A stretch of 64,000 bases of DNA, taken from contig NC_090247.1 in NCBI RefSeq assembly GCF_037325665.1, positions 19,491,989-19,555,988 on the forward strand, read 5' to 3'. The notes beneath the pieces were generated by a model. It was not told the DNA's origin. It saw only the letters and a program-made list of their open reading frames with translations, and did no database searches. Both the position numbers and the translations under genes were made by a program. Source of the DNA: Littorina saxatilis (lineage: Eukaryota; Mollusca; Gastropoda; Littorinimorpha; Littorinidae). Below, in pieces: positions 32,930 to 44,967 of this stretch (the stretch's first letter is position 1; each line of letters starts with the position of its first letter).

Positions 32930-34911
32930 TGTACTCTCATGTATTCTTATATATACTCTACAGCTAGATATTGTGATTGTGGTTTTTGACCAAGATAGGT
33001 TTTTATCTTTGCCGTTCTGATAAAGTGAGAGAGAAGGGGCAGATCAGTGGCGGGGTAGAGGGAGAGAGAGAGTGTGTGTATTTGTGATGGGGATGTGCAA
33101 AAATATTACAGACGTATGTATGGTCAGATACTGTTAGCCTGCATAAACCTGTACTTGTACCTAAATGATGTATGCATGCCCTTAGTTTACATACAACTTA
33201 GTTTTCATACTGCAATTTTTCCCTGAACAAGACTTTGTGCAGATATGGGCCAGCCACCTAGTGATGAGCAAAATGGCCAGCAGAAGTTCTCTGCCTTGAA
33301 GATCAAAAGCCGTGGGAATATTTTTGTCTTCCCGAATCATGATAAGAATTGGTTGTCTTTCATTGTTTTAATCATTGTTTTCAGAGACTTGTGCTTTCAG
33401 GGTCATGTGGCACTTTTTACATTATTATACTCATTATCTCCCTTGTGAACTGATACATGTATTGTGAATCACATTCATTTGCCTTGTGAGAATTCCATCC
33501 ATATATGTATGTACTTACCTGATGTTTGTCTCATGCTTGTAACAGCAAATCTGTGTGTGTTTTTCTCTGAATTTACCTACACTGGTACCTGCCATGAAAG
33601 GACACCATTGGGACCAGCTAAGTGTCCCTGCATTGTAGGTGGCCTTTAATGACAGGTACATTTTGGTGAAGATAATAGACAAAGGGGCTACTGAAGGTGT
33701 TCTTTCATGGGAGGTGTCCTCTCAACAGAGGGGCCTCACATTGCAGGTTCAACCGTAGTGTAGTCAGGTTTTCACAAACATTAGAAAAGCAGTTGTATTT
33801 GCTTTTACAGGGTCTACGTTTTTTGGGTTACTATTTTAACTTCAATTTTTGATGACTTTGTTATCTGTCAAGAATGGGTTAGGGTTAGAATGAACTACTA
33901 GTACATAAGTGAAACTTCATGTACAAAAGACAATATGGCAGACAGTGTCTGGTGTGTGCCAGTGACGATTCTGATCTGTTGGCCAATTAAGATGATGCGT
34001 AACTGTTGGGAATTTTTGCAGAAAGTTTGTTCTCTCATTGTTTATGAGGGCTTCCGTTGTTACGATTAAAACCTCATGCGCTTATTGGCTATTTCAATTT
34101 TTGCTAGTACAGTCATCACTTGTTCTGTTAATTTTTAAAAGTAAAGACTGCTTTTGCAGGGTAAGTTGTACACAAAGAAAGATTTCTGCACTGTCCGTAT
34201 ACATTTTAGAAATGTACATGTAGTACCAAAGATATTGTCTTCCAGGAAAATGCACCTTGTTCCTTAAAATTGTGTGTGTGTGTGTGTGCGTGCATGTGCA
34301 TCCGTGCAGGGGGGGGGGGGGGGTTGCATGTATGTGTGTGTGTGACAAAGAGTCTCTCAAACATAACATTTTTCTTTGAAGAATGTCTGTGTACATATTC
34401 TACCACCAATGTTCTTTCACCGGTTACATTTCATGCATACTTTGAATTGATTGTCATTTCCTTATTTTGTATGTTCTAGATTGATTCCCCAAATTAGGAG
34501 GGGTCGGAGGCATTTGGAACTAATTAGGGTCACTTGGTTGTGATGGAAACAGGGTTGTCTTCAGTTTCTGATTTTCATTTCCACAGGTCTTTTAGAGTTG
34601 TGCATTTTCAAACCGTCCAACTTACTTAGACAGGACGTGGTCTAGCTTTATTTACAGGTTTATCTGAGTGCTGATATTCAATACTAATTTTACCTGGATA
34701 ATGCTGTATTGCTCTGAAAATATTTTTTAACGTGTAAAGTGCTATTCTGTATTACCGTACAAATCTGTGATCTAAGAAACAAAGGGGAGTAAGCACTTTG
34801 GGCTGACAATGGTTTGTGAGTGTCAAACAGATTCTTCTAGCACTTGAGAAAATAAGAAGCATTGAAATGAGCAATTGCAGGTGCCAGGAGACTGGCTTCA
34901 CATAACCCTTA
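32930..34911. other. Intergenic, unassigned
   Basis: No gene recognised. It holds GA-rich and GT microsatellite patches (33060, 34270), a poly-G run at 34310, and a possible decayed interspersed repeat at 33570-33760 (GGTACCTGCCATGAAAGGAC near one end, TGCAGGTTCAACCGTAGT near the other). Confidence 0.5.
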
Positions 34912-35249
34912 GGCGGGGATGTAGCTCAGTCGGTAGCGCGCTGGATTTGTATCCAATTGGCCGCTGTCAGCGTGAGTTCGTCCCCACGTTCGGCGAGAGA
35001 TTTATTTCTCAGAGTCAACTTTGTGTGCAGACTCTCCTCGGTGTCCGAACACCCCCGTGTGTACACGCAAGCACAAGACCAGTGCGCACGAAAAAGATCC
35101 TGTAATCCATGTCAGAGTTCGGTGGGTTATAGAAACACGAAAATACCCAGCATGCTTCCTCCGAAAGCGGCGTATGGCTGCCTAAATGGCGGGGTAAAAA
35201 CGGTCATACACGTAAATGCCGTGGGAGTTTCAGCCCATGAACGAACAAA
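34912..35249 (+). mobile_element. SINE family A, full copy
   Basis: As 31779-32139. Target duplication CATAACCCTTA at 34901-34911 and 35250-35260. tRNA-like head 34917-34995. Confidence 0.93.
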
Positions 35250-35528
35250 CATAACCCTTACTTATCATTGCTGTCTTTTTATATATGTAGAGAGAGAGCA
35301 GTTACTTCTGTTCGTTTCTTAGATCTTCTTATTGGCACTTTGTCTGAGGCTCATTTGATTTTGATTCTTGTAACACTATGTTATAAGGAAAATGCTCTTT
35401 TGCAATCAGATGGTATGAATCAGATGGTATATTAGATGGACATTGCCTTATTGCTAGGCGCACTGTTCCCTAATAGGGATCATTTCAATGTTCATCGTGT
35501 GTTTTATTCGGTTTGTGAAAGTACGAGT

Positions 35529-38500
35529 CACCTCACCTCACCTACGCCTGTGACCCCGTCTGGGGTATAGGCCGCCAATCAGCTCCCTCCATGCATCTCT
35601 GTTTTGGGCGAGTCTTTCCAGCATTCCCCACGTCTTTCCCATGTGCTTTGCATCTGCGTCCAAATCTCGGCGCCATGTGTTCCTGGGTCGCCCTCTCTTT
35701 CTCTTGCCTTGAGGGTTCCACGTGAGGGCTTGCCTTGTGATGTTTGAAGCAGGTTTGCGAAGGGTGTGGCCTATCCACCGCCAGCGTCTCTGTAGGATGT
35801 CCTCCTCGACGGGCTGCTGTCTGGTTCTCAGCCACAGGTCTTCGTTGCTGATTTTTTCTGGCCAGCGAATCTTGAGGATCTTCCTGAGGCAGGTATTGAT
35901 GAAGACCTGGATTTTCTTCATGGTGGTGACGGTGGTTCTCCAGGTCTCGGCTCCGTATAGTAGGATCGGCTTCACGATGGTATTGAAAACCCTGATCTTT
36001 GTAGTGATACTGACTTCGCTGGATCCCCAGATCTTCTTCAGCTGATGGAATGCTGCTCTGGCCTTGCCGATGCGGGTTTTGACGTCTGCGTCCGTTCCTC
36101 CCTGCTTGTCCAAGATGCTGCCGAGATAGGTGAAGCTGTCCACCTCTTCCAGCGCACTGCCTTCGACTGTGATGGGTGTGTTGTTAGGTGCATTTGTCTT
36201 GAACACCTTGCTCTTCCCTCTGTTGATGTGGAGGCCCAGGCTAGCTGAGTTGTCCGCAACAATGCCGGTCTTTTCCTGCATCTGTTGTTGGGTGTGAGAG
36301 AGAAGAGCCAGATCATCAGCAAAATCAAGGTCGTCCAGCTGTGTCCAAAGTGTCCACTGGATGCCATTTCGTTTCTGGTCAGTCGACGTCTTCATGACCC
36401 AGTCGATCGCTAACAGGAACAGGAAAGGTGAGAGCAGGCAGCCTTGCCTCACTCCGGTTCGTACTTCAAAGGCGTCGGTGAGTTGTCGGCCATGCACTAT
36501 CCTGCAGGTCATCTTTTCGTATGATTTCTTGATGATGTTTGTTATCTTCTCCGGCACTCCGTAGTGTCTCAGTAGCTTCCAGAGGGTCTGCCTGTCCACG
36601 CTGTCGAACGCCTTCTCGTAATCAAGAAAGTTCACGTAGAGAGGCGAGTTCCACTCCAAGGACTGCTCCAGGATGATGCGCAGAGTTGCAATCTGGTCTG
36701 TGCACGACCTTTCCTTGCGGAAGCCGGCTTGTTGATCACGGAGATGCGGGTCCACTGCCTCCTTCATTCGGTTCAGTATGATGCGGTTGAACACTTTCCC
36801 TGGGATGGACAGCAGCGTTATTCCTCTGTAGTTGGCGCAGGAACTGAGGTCACCTTTCTTGGGGAGTTTGACGAGGTAGCCTTCCTTCCATTCTGCTGGT
36901 ACCTCTTCTTCTTCCCATATCTTGCAGAAGAGTGGGTAGAGGATCTCCACACTGGTCTCCACATCGGTCTTCAGCGCCTCTGCCGGGATGCTGTCAGGTC
37001 CCGCAGACTTGCCGTTCTTCAACTGCTTGATGGCGCTGCTGATCTCCTCCTTGGTCGGTGCGCAGCACTCGATTGGCAGGTCGCTTGCCGCTGGTGGTAT
37101 GTCCGGTGGGTTTGCAGGAGCCGGTCTGTTGAGTAGCTCCTGGAAATGCTCGACCCATCTGTTCTTCTGTCCTTCCTCGTCGGGTATCGCTCTTCCGTTT
37201 CTGTCTTTGACGGGTCTCTCTGGCTTGGCAAACTTCCCTGATATTTTCTTGATGGTCGAGTACAGGTCCCTGGTGTTGCCGTGATAAGCTGCTTCTTCTG
37301 CTTCTGTCGCCAGCATCTCTATGTAGTTCTTCTTGTCTGTCTTGATGCTGTGCTTGACACTTCTGTTAGCTTCTGCATATTCCTCATTCGCTTTTGCTTT
37401 CGCTGCTCTTGTTTTGCTATTGTTCAGTGCAGTCTTCTTTTCTCTCCTTGCTTCAATGTTCTTTAATGTCTCCGCCGATATCCATTCTTTGTGGTTGTGT
37501 GTTTTGGAGCCCAATACTTCTTGGCACGTTGACGTGACTGCTTCTTTCGCTCTTTGCCACTGTTGTTCTATGGTCTCCTCTTCAAGCAGCTCTTCTAGGA
37601 CCTGGAACTTGTTGGAGAGCGTGATCTTGAATTCTTCCTGCTTCTTGTTGTCCTTTAGCGCTGTGGTGTTGTATCTCTGTCGTTGGCTGGAGCCCTCTGT
37701 CCAGTTCCTCTTGAGCTTCAGCTTCAATCTTGCCACAAGGAGATGATGGTCTGAAGCAACGTCTGCTCCTCGTTTGACGCGAACCTCCTGAAGAGAGCGG
37801 CGAAACTTCCTCCCGATGCACACGTGGTCGATTTGGTTTTCCGTCCGCAGGTCTGGTGACACCCACGTTGCCTTGTGTATCCTTCTGTGGTGAAAAACAC
37901 TTCCTCCGATGACCAGGTCGCTTGTGGCGCACATGTCGGCAAACCTCTCTCCGTTGTCGTTCATCTCGCCTAACCCTTGCTGTCCCATGATCTCCTCGTA
38001 GCCCCGGTTGTCACTTCCAATCTTGGCGTTGAAGTCTCCCATTACGATGATGATGTTCCTCTTCGGTCTGTCCTGAATGATGGTAAGTAGCCTGTTGTAA
38101 AAGTCATCCTTCTCTTCCTCCTCGCTGTCGTTCGTCGGGGCGTAGCACTGGATTACGTCCATGTTGATCCTCTTTTTCTTAGTCCGGAAGGAGGCTGTCA
38201 TAATCCGTGGGCCATGTGCTTCCCATCCAAGTAGGGCTCCCTGTGCTGACTTGGACAACATCATGGCCACGCCCTGGGTGTGTGCTGCGTCTTCCTGCTC
38301 GTGCCCCGAGAACAGCAGTAGCTCGCCGGAAATCAGTCGTTTCTGCCCGGAACCAGTCCATCTTGCCTCGCTGATTCCCATGATGTTGAGGTTGTACCTT
38401 CTCATCTCTGCAGCCACTTGTGCTGACTTCCCGGTCTCATACATGGTCCGTACGTTCCATGTACCTATGGTGGTGGTGGTCCTGGTTGTGAGGATGGTCG

Positions 38501-38713
38501 TCGGCCTGACGGCTTCCGGATTGCTCTGGCTTTCACCGCCCGGCGTCATATTCCTTCCAGCTGGAGGTCCATCTTCTCCCAGGTCCGAGATTTCCGTTGG
38601 TTGTCTTCTTGGCGTTTCTGTAGCTAGTGGGGTTTTTTACGGGGTGGGGTAGCTAGCCCCACGCCCAACCCTCCTCCTTTTTCAGCCGGGCTTGGGACCG
38701 TCCTAGGCGGAGT
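35529..38713 (-). mobile_element. Full-length RTE-like LINE
   Basis: 3185 bp on the minus strand between perfect 13 bp target duplications TGAAAGTACGAGT (35516-35528 and 38714-38726). Single ORF, short 5' UTR (about 160 bp), very short 3' UTR ending in GGTGAGGTGAGGTG, a simple repeat as in RTE-type elements rather than poly-A. The intact ORF and perfect duplication suggest recent insertion. Confidence 0.93.
35538..38549 (-). CDS. LINE endonuclease-reverse transcriptase, 1003 aa
   Basis: One protein for target-primed reverse transcription. The N-terminal APE-like endonuclease begins [15 protein letters not shown] (residues ~28-42), with GDFNAKIG near residue 171 and [10 protein letters not shown] near 266. 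A reverse transcriptase follows, with [36 protein letters not shown] and the catalytic FADD near residue 743. The C-terminal ~150 residues include [20 protein letters not shown] and [12 protein letters not shown], a basic tail common in this LINE group. The frame has no breaks. Assigned to the RTE side of LINEs by size, single ORF and repeat tail; the exact clade is not settled. Confidence 0.93.
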   Translation of the reverse strand: MTPGGESQSNPEAVRPTTILTTRTTTTIGTWNVRTMYETGKSAQVAAEMRRYNLNIMGISEARWTGSGQKRLISGELLLFSGHEQEDAAHTQGVAMMLSKSAQGALLGWEAHGPRIMTASFRTKKKRINMDVIQCYAPTNDSEEEEKDDFYNRLLTIIQDRPKRNIIIVMGDFNAKIGSDNRGYEEIMGQQGLGEMNDNGERFADMCATSDLVIGGSVFHHRRIHKATWVSPDLRTENQIDHVCIGRKFRRSLQEVRVKRGADVASDHHLLVARLKLKLKRNWTEGSSQRQRYNTTALKDNKKQEEFKITLSNKFQVLEELLEEETIEQQWQRAKEAVTSTCQEVLGSKTHNHKEWISAETLKNIEARREKKTALNNSKTRAAKAKANEEYAEANRSVKHSIKTDKKNYIEMLATEAEEAAYHGNTRDLYSTIKKISGKFAKPERPVKDRNGRAIPDEEGQKNRWVEHFQELLNRPAPANPPDIPPAASDLPIECCAPTKEEISSAIKQLKNGKSAGPDSIPAEALKTDVETSVEILYPLFCKIWEEEEVPAEWKEGYLVKLPKKGDLSSCANYRGITLLSIPGKVFNRIILNRMKEAVDPHLRDQQAGFRKERSCTDQIATLRIILEQSLEWNSPLYVNFLDYEKAFDSVDRQTLWKLLRHYGVPEKITNIIKKSYEKMTCRIVHGRQLTDAFEVRTGVRQGCLLSPFLFLLAIDWVMKTSTDQKRNGIQWTLWTQLDDLDFADDLALLSHTQQQMQEKTGIVADNSASLGLHINRGKSKVFKTNAPNNTPITVEGSALEEVDSFTYLGSILDKQGGTDADVKTRIGKARAAFHQLKKIWGSSEVSITTKIRVFNTIVKPILLYGAETWRTTVTTMKKIQVFINTCLRKILKIRWPEKISNEDLWLRTRQQPVEEDILQRRWRWIGHTLRKPASNITRQALTWNPQGKRKRGRPRNTWRRDLDADAKHMGKTWGMLERLAQNRDAWRELIGGLYPRRGHRRR

Positions 38714-38726
38714 TGAAAGTACGAGT

Positions 38727-39273
38727 GCAAAGAACAAAATAATTTAGGTGGCAAGTTTGAGCAATTTTTAAATTTTGTCTTGACATCATTCAAGCTTGTA
38801 TAATGTAGTACATGTATGTAAAATTAGCCCCTGGCTTCTTTCAGTGAATACTCATTTTTGTACTCAAACAATATCTTTACATATTCACTGTTGTGCATTG
38901 ACAGGTCTGAAGATACTGAGCTTAGTTTTTATTGTACAGTATTCACGCTGTTATAGTTAGGCATTCCATAGCAATAAGTATATAATTATATCAATATATA
39001 TGCTGCATATTTCTGTTGTTCATTTCAGTTTGACAGTCAGTTTCATCATGTTGCGGAAGGAATTAATATTACCTGAAAAATGTCTGGCACCATGAAAAAA
39101 AGTTAATTGTTTTAATCATAAATAGCTTCTCTGTTCTACAAGCACTAAAATCCTGTGGTTGACAAGTTGAAAGTGCCAGTGGCAATGAAAAGCGTATACA
39201 CATTTTCTAGGAGAGATCGTGAATAAAGATTGTCTTTTTACTCCAGTTTCTTCATATTGTTTACATAAATGTG
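38727..39273. other. Intergenic, unassigned
   Basis: AT-rich, nothing recognised. An AATAAA at about 39223 has no assigned transcript. Confidence 0.5.
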
Positions 39274-39486
39274 TTAAACCCTTACACTGGTGCAATTCTG
39301 TAACACATGTTACATAGCCACTGGTGAATTAACAAAGAGAAAAATAAAGAAAAACGGTCATATAGGTTTTCGCATCCATGGGAGGTAATCGGAACAGACC
39401 AAACAGACTGAGCCAGTAGCGCGACATATGTCGCAGTATAGGTAAAGTAGCGCGACATATGTCGCGACAGCCAGCCTAAGGGTTAA
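39274..39486. mobile_element. TTAA MITE with repeated GCGACATATGTCGC palindrome
   Basis: TTAAACCCTTACACTGG on the left and CCAGCCTAAGGGTTAA on the right are inverted, with TTAA at each end (piggyBac-like target). The 14 bp palindrome GCGACATATGTCGC occurs twice between 39419 and 39466. Confidence 0.75.
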
Positions 39487-39599
39487 TAATTGTGTATGTG
39501 TGTATGTGTGTGTGAGAGAGAGAAAGCATGTGTGTGTGTGTGTGCTTTTTGCTTTAAAAATGGTTGCATCGTTTTGAGCACTAAGTTAGAGGACTCATG

Positions 39600-39698
39600 C
39601 TGACTAGAACACACACACACACAAGAGCACACACACACACACACACACACACAAGAGCACCCCCCCCCCACACACACACACACACACATTCTCCACAT

Positions 39699-39785
<87 letters not shown>
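39600..39785. repeat. (AC)n-(C)n-(CT)n compound microsatellite
   Basis: AC repeats to 39690, then about 42 CT units at 39701-39784. ORFs here are compositional. Confidence 0.97.
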
Positions 39786-39789
<4 letters not shown>

Positions 39790-40259
39790 CTCAATACTGT
39801 ATAACTTCAGAATATTTAAAAAAAAAAATTAAATGTAGCAATATGGCTTCAAAGTGTAATTTAACTGTATCAGGACAAAATAAATATTAAATGGGACCAC
39901 CTGTTCGACAACAGTTTATTTTTGAGGTCAATCGTGATATAAGGTGAGTATAGAAACGACACTAATCTATTCCACTCATCATCATGTGATATGATAAGAC
40001 AAACAGTTATATGAGATTTGAGTACTGGTACAAATTCTGTTTGCAGAATTGTTTCAATGAGTTATCCAAAGGAGGGATGCATGTGAGGTTTAGTGTCCAT
40101 GTGTGTGTGTGTGTGTTTATAAGAGTGACTCCGCATTTGTGTGTGTGTGATTGATTGTGTGAGTGTATGTGTGTGTGTGTGTGTGTGTGTGAGCGTGTCA
40201 ATCCGTCTGTCTGCCTGCCTGCCTGTCTGTCTCTGTTTCTGTCCGCCGGTATCTAAGTC

Positions 40260-40670
40260 TGTTTTTGGCTCGCGTAAGTGTAGCCTATACGATCGTAACT
40301 TTGTCTGTCTGTGCGTTTGTGCGTGTGTGTGTGTGTTTGTGCGTGTGTATGTCTGTGGTAGAAACTTTAACATTTCGTCATTTGAAGACGTCACATTATG
40401 GCGTAAGAGGGTTAGACGTCACGCGAAGGAATTACTGAAAGTCTCGGTCATTGTTATTTTTTATTTTGAGCGGGCCGAGACTAGTTGGCAGTCGTGTCCC
40501 TGTTAGTAGGCTACATGCAGACAGACAGATCTAGATCTAGTGTCTCGCTTTCTTGCACAGTTTCACCTATGCTTACTGTGTGTGTGTGTGTGTGTGTGTG
40601 ACGGAGTGATTGAGTTTGTGTTACTGTTTGTCGATTTCTTACGTGAGCCTCGAAGGCTTCGCCTCTTGTT
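40260..40670 (+). mobile_element. MITE copy 1 of an inverted pair (GGCTCACGTAAG ends)
   Basis: GGCTCGCGTAAGTGTAGCC on the left and CTTACGTGAGCC on the right. Internal blocks GACGTCACATTATGGCGTAA and TTACTGAAAGTCTCGGTCAT are shared with the inverted copy at 44022-44450. Two internal CA/GT microsatellites lie at homologous places in both copies. Confidence 0.82.
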
Positions 40671-40854
40671 CTGTGTGCTTTCGAATGCATGCATATCTTG
40701 GGATAGCCTGACTCATTCCCCAGTGATAATAAGACGACGAAAGAGTCACCCTTTTTGGAAACTAACTTAACAGAACAAAGTTTCATGTATCTAGCAGTGC
40801 TGAGAAGTTCAACCACTTACAGGCCACTTCAAGAAAGATCAAAATGTTAGAAAA

Positions 40855-41075
40855 TCCAAAAACAAAGAGACTGCCAACGTTCCAAAATTCAGAATAAAAA
40901 AACAAGAAAGGTAGATTGTTGGAACTGTTGTTATTGACAAAACAATACATTCACAGATATTTCGACCCAACGGTCTTTTAAGTATATCTGTGAACATATC
41001 TGTGAATGTATTGTTTTGTCAATAACAAACGTTCCAACAACCTACCTTTCTTTTTTTTTTATTCAAAATATTAGA
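40855..41075. repeat. Foldback element, ~65 bp arms
   Basis: GAAAGGTAGATTGTTGGAAC, then TTATTGACAAAACAATACAT on the left, pairs with the complement GTATTGTTTTGTCAATAAC...GTTCCAACAACCTACCTTTC on the right. The left flank (ACTGCCAACGTTCCAAAATT) matches 15513. Confidence 0.85.
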
Positions 41076-41460
41076 GTAAAGACACACAAACAAAAACAGT
41101 TTTAGAGTATTTGGATTGGCATTGCCATTGCATTTTTATTCTCCAAATATCTAGTAAACCAATGCCTTTTGAGTTTAAAATCGTAGTTTGTGTTTTGGGC
41201 CAGAAGTCAAAAGTCTCCTTTAATGGAAGAACCGTATGGATGGTTTGCCCACATTTGAAGTACGTGGAATATTCCGAGGAACAACAACAGCTGTAGAGAG
41301 TCCAGGAGTTGTCAGCGTTTTATATGCAGGTTATCTACATTCGAACGTACGGGCCCCGACTGATGTAGGCATACCAACTTATCTCTGTCAACTCACACAC
41401 ACAGGAAGAAGCGTGGGTATACAAGGTACAGGCCTCACTCCGCTTTCAAGGTCTACAAAT
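41076..41460. other. Intergenic, unassigned
   Basis: Unique-looking sequence with short frames only. No gene recognised. Confidence 0.5.
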
Positions 41461-41935
41461 TAAGAGCCTGAGGGGGAGGGGGAGGGGATGGGGTGGGCCG
41501 GTGGACTCGGTGTGATGATGTGAAATACTAATAGCCGCCAGGATGGGATGACTGACTGTATCAGTATTAGTGAAGGGGGGTGGGGGGGAGGGGGGGTATC
41601 AAAGAGCCGCAATGGGTACTGAGATACCCGATCGATAACTTGGGCGGGGGGGGGGGGGGGAGTAAGAGAGAGAGATATATATAGCCGAGAGAGAGAGAGA
41701 GAGAGAAAGAGGGGGGGGGGGGGTAGTAAGAGAGATCGATAGCCGAGAGAGAGAGAAAAGAGGGTATGAGGCGGAGGGGGGGGTTGGAGGAGTAAGAGAG
41801 AGAGATATATATATATATAGCCGAGAGAGAGAGAGAGAGAAAAAGAGGCCGGGGGAGTAAGAGAGATCGATAGCCGAAAGAGAGAGAGAGAAGAGGGTAG
41901 GAGGCGGAGGGGAGGGGAGGGGGGGGGGGGCGTGT
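41461..41935. repeat. Purine-rich (G/GA) tract with alternating higher-order units
   Basis: On the + strand almost pure purine. Between 41662 and 41890 two unit types alternate twice: one with GAGATATATATAGCCGAGAG, one with GAGATCGATAGCCGAGAG, each after GTAAGAGA. Confidence 0.85.
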
Positions 41936-42089
41936 CTACAATGCCAAGGCATCCAAACGATCAGTTGATCACTGATACAGTGAAACGTTTGGTTGTGACC
42001 GGCCGTGTCAGTCACCCCGACCCCCACCTCACCTTCTTCCACTGTTATGTCTCGTCTGATACTTCTCTCATCACTTTAGTTTTGGCTAT

Positions 42090-42195
42090 GCGTTTTAGAG
42101 CCCACACCCCCCCCCCCCCCCCACACCCCAACTTTTCAAGGGCTCGACTGAACCCCCCCCCCCCCCCCCCCTTCCCCCCAACCCGGTCCCCCTCC
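42090..42195. repeat. Two poly-C tracts
   Basis: C runs of about 17 and 18 at 42108 and 42152, in a C-rich stretch that complements the purine tract upstream in composition. Frames across it are compositional. Confidence 0.85.
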
Positions 42196-42663
42196 GCACT
42201 GCTGACCAGTGAGAATTCGTCGGCCCGCACTTCTGAACGCTTACATTTTGGTCATTTTTGCTGCTTCTGTTTTGACTTGAATCAAGTTTTCCAAGACTTC
42301 TTCAACTGCTGTCCGCCAGTTCCTTATTTCCACCCCTTATTAGCTTCTCTCGCCCACCTCCCAATTTGAATGTTTGCTTTTTGTTTAAAAAAAATTGTTA
42401 CTGCACGGTTTTGCCGCGTTTGCTTGTTCGTTTGCTTGCTCAGTTGCAATTCAGTTGTAAGTTTTTACTTATTCCTTGAGTTATTTATTCCATTCCTTTT
42501 TATTTCGGCATTTCATTGCTGTATTTTTGTTTTTGTATTCGGGGGGTGAAGTTTTTTTTTTATTGGCAGCATTTTACCACAAAGGTCCAACTACGTTTTG
42601 TTGAATGTGCAGACAGTCCATCGTAAATTATTCCAGTTTGACTCCTTGACGCCAAAAACACAT
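42196..42663. other. Intergenic, unassigned
   Basis: T-rich, no gene or repeat recognised. Confidence 0.5.
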
Positions 42664-42748
42664 TGTGTGTGTGTGTGTGTGTGTGTGTCTGTGTGTGTGT
42701 GTGTGTCAGTGTGTGTGTGTGTGTGTGAGTCTGTGTGTGTGTGTGTGA

Positions 42749-42794
<46 letters not shown>

Positions 42795-43102
42795 GGGCGG
42801 ATTAGGGAGGGGGAGTTACAGGGGTTCCGGAATCCCCCCTCCCCGGCTGTAAAAAAAAAGATTTAATACTAACTTTAAAAGAAATAATGAGTTGCTGCTG
42901 ACACCAGTTGATCATGTTTAAAATCAAGGATAAGCCATCAATTGTTCATAAAATAGCTAAAACTCATCAGCTTCAGGGGGGCTTTACCCTCCAGACCCCC
43001 CAACGGGGCCTTGCCCCTGTACCCCACAAGGGGTCTACCCCTGGACCCCAGGTTGTAACCCCCCCCTCCCCCTCTGGCTTAACTGCTCCGCCCCTGGTGT
43101 GT

Positions 43103-43140
<38 letters not shown>
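42664..43140. repeat. GT microsatellite interrupted by a MITE
   Basis: (GT)n from 42664 to 42791 and again 43097-43140, with the hAT-like element between. Confidence 0.92.
42792..43096. mobile_element. hAT-like MITE, 305 bp
   Basis: Ends CAGGGGCGGA and TCCGCCCCTG are exact inverted repeats, typical of a hAT-type family. Interior with repeated GGGGTC/GACCCC blocks. The target duplication cannot be fixed because both flanks are GT repeat. Confidence 0.82.
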
Positions 43141-43143
<3 letters not shown>

Positions 43144-44021
43144 CGTGTGTGCGTGCTTACATGCGTGCAGGCGTGTAGGTGTATGCGTGCGTGTGTCTGC
43201 GTGTTTCAGTTTTGTTTTGCCGCCTGTGTATTTTGCTAGATGCGCAGACGTGACAGAGTTTCATCTAATAAAATAAAGCACCGTTGTTCTTAATGACATC
43301 ATAAACTATAATTCATACTGTGGATCAAAAAGAAAAAGACTCCAAAGAACTTGAATGAAGGAGGAGGGGAAGAACTTGAACTCACTCGAGTCACTGAGTT
43401 GAGGCTAACTATAAGCCAGTTCGGGGCTATCAATTATCTTCTTATAGTCTATTTGGCCATGCTCTGAGTACCAAGGCTTTCCAGGGCCTTTTTTTTTTTA
43501 AGGCTAGATCACACACACAAATGTGCCTTCGATGCCTTATTGTCTTTGGGAGATAAAGAAAGTCAAGTTAAAATGTACAAATTCGACCCTTTCACAGACT
43601 CACATAACCTTGATAACGTTGATCACACAACACAAGCCAAATGTTCTCCATCACCGAAGCAGGCAGACGCACAAGAGTGAGATTGAAGATTCAATGCGTA
43701 CAGGAGCTATTTGAAGTCGCAGTTGTTAGGGAGATAATACAACGCGTATGGAAATTATCTCCCTTACCTCGTTTCCCGAAAATATCCGCTGGCGTGAGAT
43801 AGCCTGATGCAGTTGGGTATAGCTGCAGGAGAAAAGTAATTGACTACGTTGGAGAGCATATTAAAGATACACAAGAACACGTATGTAACCCATCACATCC
43901 CTCCTCAGTTTCCAGAAACATGTACAGAACTAATACGTCTCTCATGGGGGGAGGGGGGGGGGGGGGTAAACGAGCAAGAGGCTACGTGACAAACAATGAA
44001 TCAGATGGAAGAAAAAGAAAA
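43141..44021. other. Intergenic, unassigned
   Basis: No gene recognised. A GGGAGATAAT / ATTATCTCCC inverted pair at 43729-43763 and a poly-G run at 43950 are the only structures. Confidence 0.5.
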
Positions 44022-44089
44022 CAAGAGGCGAAGCCTTCAAGGCTCACGTAAGAAATCGACAAACAGTAACACAAATTCAATCACTCCGT

Positions 44090-44121
<32 letters not shown>

Positions 44122-44450
44122 GCATAGGTGAAACTGTGCAAGAAAGCGAGACCCTGGATCTGTCAACTATAGTCTCGGCCCGCTCACAATAAGAATGACC
44201 GAGACTTTCAGTAATTCCTTTGCGTGACGTCTAACCCTCTTACGTCATAATGTGACGTCTTCAAATAGTTTCTATCACACACGTCAAACACTTTTGACCG
44301 AGACGTAATCTTCTTATGCGAGCTTTATCCATAGACTCGGAAATGTTAAAGTTTCTATCACACACACACGCACGCACGCACGCACGCACGCACAGACAGA
44401 CAAAGTTTATCATCGCATAGGCTACACTTACGTGAGCCAAAAACCCACAA
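44022..44450 (-). mobile_element. MITE copy 2 of an inverted pair
   Basis: Inverse of 40260-40670: begins AACAAGAGGCGAAGCCTTCA, ends CTTACGTGAGCCAAAAAC. It contains a (GCAC)n run near 44368-44390. Confidence 0.82.
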
Positions 44451-44967
44451 AAACACTTGAACTACAAAAAAACAAACAGTGACAGCATGACATGCATTTG
44501 ACAAGGGGAACTGACTGCACAACAACCAGGTCTTTGTCGACAGAACCCCGGCTATCCGCTGTGTATGTGACATAAATTATCCGGTAATTACATAGATTTT
44601 GCACAAGATATCTTGACCAGAAAGCAGAAAAGCTGTAAACAATTGCATTTCTTTTCATGTTCAGATCTTTATTTGAGATGATTGTGCAGAAGCCAATGTT
44701 TACATCAGTTAGTAAATGTCACGTGAGTTGTCAAACTGTGTGATCTTTTACTGTGGGCAAGTAAACTTTATAAGATGTGCTTTTTTTCTTTTGTCCAACT
44801 GACAGCATAACAAACAAAAACAAAGCAAAAAACATCATCAAAAACAAACAAATAAAACCAAAAGGAGAAGAAAGAAAGAAAAAAAGAACGAAAGAGAGAA
44901 AATCTCTGCACGACATCAGTCTCCATGGTATCAAGTTGAACTGAAAACGTTTGGTTTCACCTTGCGT
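44451..44967. other. Intergenic, unassigned
   Basis: No gene recognised. An A-rich stretch at 44810-44900. Confidence 0.5.

Noticed and set aside
34917-34995. Functional tRNA gene
   Set aside because: The A/B-box sequence is the head of a SINE with target duplications. The same holds for 10590, 14875, 12617, 31785, 50168, 60027 and the inverted copies.
35722-38652. Plus-strand frames opposite the LINE ORF (for example 135, 137 and 163 codons)
   Set aside because: Antisense shadows of the 1003-codon minus-strand ORF.
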